This document shows, one piece after another, positions 7,033 to 8,671 of a stretch of 8,671 bases of DNA (position 1 is its first letter; the number at the start of each line of letters is the position of its first letter). The notes beneath the pieces are model-generated. The model ran no database searches. It had not been told where the DNA came from and saw only the letters and a program-made list of their open reading frames with translations. The translations under genes were made by a program, and so were the position numbers. This DNA is from Acidobacteriota bacterium (GTDB taxonomy: Bacteria > Acidobacteriota > Blastocatellia > Pyrinomonadales > Pyrinomonadaceae). The stretch covers positions 1 through 8,671 of the forward strand of contig JABFSB010000101.1 of NCBI GenBank assembly GCA_013140875.1. Reading direction: 5' to 3'.

Positions 7033-7038
7033 AAGGAG
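7033..7038 (+). promoter_or_regulatory. Shine-Dalgarno-like AAGGAG with unusual spacing before the AraC-type gene
   Basis: AAGGAG is the only strong ribosome-binding sequence upstream of the gene, but it ends 20 bases before the ATG at 7059, and an in-frame stop (7050-7052) rules out an earlier start. The site better suits GTG 7042 or TTG 7045, which would give a peptide of only five or six residues ending at TGA 7060-7062, overlapping the regulator's start codon as ATGA. This could be a translational coupling arrangement or coincidence. Confidence 0.3.
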
Positions 7039-7058
7039 TGTGTGTTGGCTGACAGAGT

Positions 7059-7487
7059 ATGAAAAATGAAATACGAGAACGAAGCGAATCCGGTTTGTGC
7101 CAATGTTCCGCGGACTCCGCGGACGACGAAAGAAGTAGTGAAAAACAAACGGGCGGAATGACGCCGCTTAGCTTGCGGCTTGTGATCGATTATATCCAGG
7201 AGAATCTGGCCGAGGAACTTCGCCTCGACACGCTTGCGGAGGTCGCGGGCCTGAGCCGTTACCGGTTTTCGCATAACTTCAAACAAGCGACCGGCTTTGC
7301 GCCGCACCAGTTTATCGTCCGCGAACGGCTAGAGAGGGCAAAGCGAATGCTGCGTGAAACGGATCTGACCGTCCTGGCGATCTCGTTCGCCGTCGGCTTT
7401 AGCAGCCCGAGCAGATTTACCTATATCTTTCGCCAGCAAATCGGCATGACGCCGTCAGAATATCGCGCCGAACTTCAACCCACCTGA
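7059..7487 (+). CDS. AraC-family transcriptional regulator, DNA-binding domain only
   Basis: A 142-residue protein that is almost entirely the AraC/XylS DNA-binding domain (about 37-138), with two helix-turn-helix motifs. The first covers LRLDTLAEVAGLSRYRFSHN (54-73). The second, about 105-127, contains the family signature LAISFAVGFSSPSRFTYIFR and is followed by GMTPSEYR (129-136). Typical AraC-family proteins are about 290 residues with an N-terminal sensor domain; this one has only a 36-residue polar, low-complexity tail containing Cys14 and Cys16. In size it resembles MarA/SoxS-type regulators, which act without a ligand domain. The start is the first ATG after an in-frame stop; an alternative ATG at 7158 (Met34) would still keep the whole domain. 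It is divergent from bamA and 127 bases upstream of the di-heme oxidoreductase gene, either of which it might control. Its targets cannot be read from the sequence. Confidence 0.88.
   Translation: MKNEIRERSESGLCQCSADSADDERSSEKQTGGMTPLSLRLVIDYIQENLAEELRLDTLAEVAGLSRYRFSHNFKQATGFAPHQFIVRERLERAKRMLRETDLTVLAISFAVGFSSPSRFTYIFRQQIGMTPSEYRAELQPT
7107..7124 (+). repeat. Perfect 9-bp tandem duplication in the regulator's N-terminal tail
   Basis: TCCGCGGAC occurs twice in a row in frame, encoding Ser-Ala-Asp twice (residues 17-22). It lies in the poorly conserved tail ahead of the DNA-binding domain. Each unit contains the palindrome TCCGCGGA. It looks like a slippage duplication, and fits either a disordered tail or a region that is not translated if the start is at 7158. 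Confidence 0.6.
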
Positions 7488-7511
7488 TGGCAAGAACTGT
7501 GTAGACACGAT

Positions 7512-7547
7512 CCGCGGGCTGCTGATCTAATGCTTGGTACCCCGCGG
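7512..7547 (+). terminator. GC-rich stem-loop after the AraC-type gene
   Basis: CCGCGGG (7512-7518) and CCCGCGG (7541-7547) form a perfect 7-bp stem with a 22-base loop, starting 25 bases after the regulator's stop codon. The following bases, TAAAAATATCTTT, are AT-rich but not a true U-tract. It may be a weak terminator separating the regulator from the next gene, or a palindromic regulatory site upstream of that gene. Confidence 0.4.
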
Positions 7548-7614
7548 TAAAAATATCTTTCCCCGACAGCCTAAACAGGCCCACAGGCTAATAGTCATAT
7601 CAAAAGAAGCAGGT

Positions 7615-8671
7615 ATGAGAATCTTGAAGTGTGCGATCTTGTCGATCTTTGTCTTCGCCGGCGTGCTTTCAGTAACTTTCCAAAACGGTGTTAAGAGCCA
7701 GGAAACACCCACGGCCGGGCAACATGACGACAGCGTCCGTCAAGCCAGATTTCGGCATAGCGGACGGATGGATGTTGAAGACGGCCGAAACCCGGATGCG
7801 ATCAATAATCAGGGCCGCGACGATCCGACCGAAGCACCCGCGGGCTTTGACAATCTGACCAATGGGTTCAACGAACAAGGGCCGCCGTTCGATACGATAA
7901 ATGACGAAAATGTCGTCGCCCTGCGTTCGTTCAACGATAATCGATTTATTTTTGAGGAATTCGAGACGATCGAAGACGGACTCGGGCCGACATACAACGC
8001 GCAGAGCTGCCGCGAATGCCATCAGAATGTCGTCACGGGCGGAGCCAGCCAGATTGCCGAGCACCGAACGGGCCGAACCGACGGCGGCATATTTTTTGAA
8101 TCGCTCGGCGGGTCGCTCGTTCAATCTCGGGCGACGCATGCCAATATCGTTGAGCGCGTGGCGTTCGGCGACGATATTCGAACTTTCCGCATTTCGACAA
8201 ATACCTTAGGCGACGGCTTTGTCGAGGCGATCGCCAACGAAACGCTGATGGGCATACGCGACCGTCAGCCGCAAAATATGCGCGGAACGGCGCTGATGGT
8301 TCCGGTATTCGAGGGCAATGGCAATGCACGACTCGGCCGGTTCGGATGGAAAAATCAACACGCCAGTCTCGAATCGTTTTCGGCGGACGCCTATCTGAAC
8401 GAGATGGGAATTACCTCGCCGTTTTTGCCCGAAGAAAATACGTCAGGCGGGCGCGATGTAAGCCGGTACGATACGGTCGCCGATCCGGAGGACGACGGCG
8501 TCGATCTTGTCGCATTTGCTAATTTCATCAGGTCGACAAAAGTGCCGGATCGCGGCCCGATAAATGCGACGGTGAGGTCGGGCGAATCTCTATTCCGGCA
8601 GGTCGGGTGTGCAACCTGTCACACCAGTTCGATAACGACCGCCCCTTCGGGAACGGTGATAAACGGCGGAG
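7615..8671 (+). CDS. Di-heme oxidoreductase family protein (DUF1111 / DHOR type), 3' partial
   Basis: A secreted c-type cytochrome-like protein whose frame stays open to the right edge (352 residues visible). The N-terminus is a signal peptide: MRILK, then a hydrophobic stretch to about residue 22, with probable cleavage near residue 30. Two heme-binding CxxCH motifs are seen: CRECH (132-136), in the typical setting GLGPTYNAQSCRECH, and CATCH (332-336) after GESLFRQVG. The segment FGWKNQHASLESFSADAYLNEMGIT (244-268) and LVAFANFIRS (297-306) are also characteristic of this family, whose members are about 450-500 residues, so roughly a quarter is missing. The family is often annotated as a putative peroxidase by distant likeness to di-heme cytochrome c peroxidases; substrates are generally not known. 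ATG 7615 is chosen because the signal peptide follows at once; the Shine-Dalgarno is weak. It follows the AraC-type gene on the same strand. Confidence 0.9.
   Translation, partial: MRILKCAILSIFVFAGVLSVTFQNGVKSQETPTAGQHDDSVRQARFRHSGRMDVEDGRNPDAINNQGRDDPTEAPAGFDNLTNGFNEQGPPFDTINDENVVALRSFNDNRFIFEEFETIEDGLGPTYNAQSCRECHQNVVTGGASQIAEHRTGRTDGGIFFESLGGSLVQSRATHANIVERVAFGDDIRTFRISTNTLGDGFVEAIANETLMGIRDRQPQNMRGTALMVPVFEGNGNARLGRFGWKNQHASLESFSADAYLNEMGITSPFLPEENTSGGRDVSRYDTVADPEDDGVDLVAFANFIRSTKVPDRGPINATVRSGESLFRQVGCATCHTSSITTAPSGTVINGG

Larger units (their letters stand above)
6664..7058. other. Divergent intergenic region between bamA and the AraC-type gene
   Basis: This 395-bp stretch shows no convincing gene. 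The open frame crossing it on the minus strand (6879-7307) overlaps the AraC-type gene on the other strand, has no family features and looks like a shadow. The region should hold the promoters of both neighbours. It contains an inverted repeat close to bamA (6709-6732), a perfect TATAAT on the minus strand (6878-6883) and a pair of 21-bp direct repeats (6954-6995), each listed separately. Confidence 0.7.

Noticed and set aside
6879..7307. A 142-codon minus-strand frame overlapping the AraC-type gene and the intergenic region.
   Set aside because: The overlap with the well-supported AraC domain on the other strand and lack of any recognisable motif point to a shadow frame.
6684..7547. Clustering of CCGCGG palindromes around the regulator gene.
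   Set aside because: The same hexamer also occurs in bamA (for example near 3796, 3856 and 5143), so it looks like ordinary base composition and not a site family.
7669..8139. A 156-codon minus-strand frame inside the di-heme oxidoreductase gene.
   Set aside because: The plus-strand frame carries a signal peptide, CxxCH motifs and family signatures across the same bases.
1..8671. Search for CRISPR arrays, tRNA or rRNA genes, insertion sequences, and defence or toxin-antitoxin genes.
   Set aside because: No regularly spaced repeats, structured RNA signatures, transposase genes or toxin-antitoxin-like pairs could be recognised; nearly all of the window is explained by conserved housekeeping genes.

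Overview
The window looks like chromosomal DNA of a diderm (LPS-bearing) bacterium. It holds the outer-membrane assembly and lipid A genes bamA, two ompH/skp-like genes, fabZ and lpxA, together with the end of a histidine biosynthesis gene, a small AraC-family regulator and a secreted di-heme oxidoreductase. Moderate GC, the style of the proteins (for example the paired OmpH proteins and the extra-long BamA) and a DUF1111-type di-heme protein suggest Acidobacteriota, perhaps Blastocatellia/Pyrinomonadaceae. That placement is recognition from memory and is not proven by the sequence.

Layout. Bases 2-601 (+): 3' part of hisIE, whose start lies left of the window. Bases 602-794: a convergent intergenic spacer with a long imperfect inverted repeat (arms 639-672 and 744-776). 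Bases 795-6663 (-): a five-gene cluster read right to left, bamA, ompH-like 1, ompH-like 2, fabZ, lpxA. Bases 6664-7058: a 395-bp divergent intergenic region with a possible -10 box for bamA and two adjacent copies of a 21-bp direct repeat. Bases 7059-7487 (+): a 142-residue AraC-type regulator that is almost only DNA-binding domain. Bases 7488-7614: a short spacer with a GC-rich stem-loop. Bases 7615-8671 (+): the 5' part of a di-heme c-type oxidoreductase that runs off the right edge.

How the genes fit together. BamA inserts outer-membrane proteins; OmpH/Skp-like chaperones carry them across the periplasm; FabZ supplies acyl-ACP intermediates; LpxA starts lipid A synthesis. This is the well-known bamA-skp-lpxD-fabZ-lpxA arrangement, but no lpxD is present between skp and fabZ. 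A second, diverged ompH copy occupies that place, with a good sigma70-type promoter (TTGACA, 16 bp, CATAAT) in front of it. The second chaperone gene, fabZ and lpxA may therefore be transcribed separately from bamA.

I see no clear new biological system. The signals most worth a second look are the 21-bp tandem repeat upstream of the lone AraC-type DNA-binding protein, the internal promoter with an inverted repeat at its predicted start site, the lpxD-less tandem ompH arrangement, and the large inverted repeat between hisIE and lpxA.
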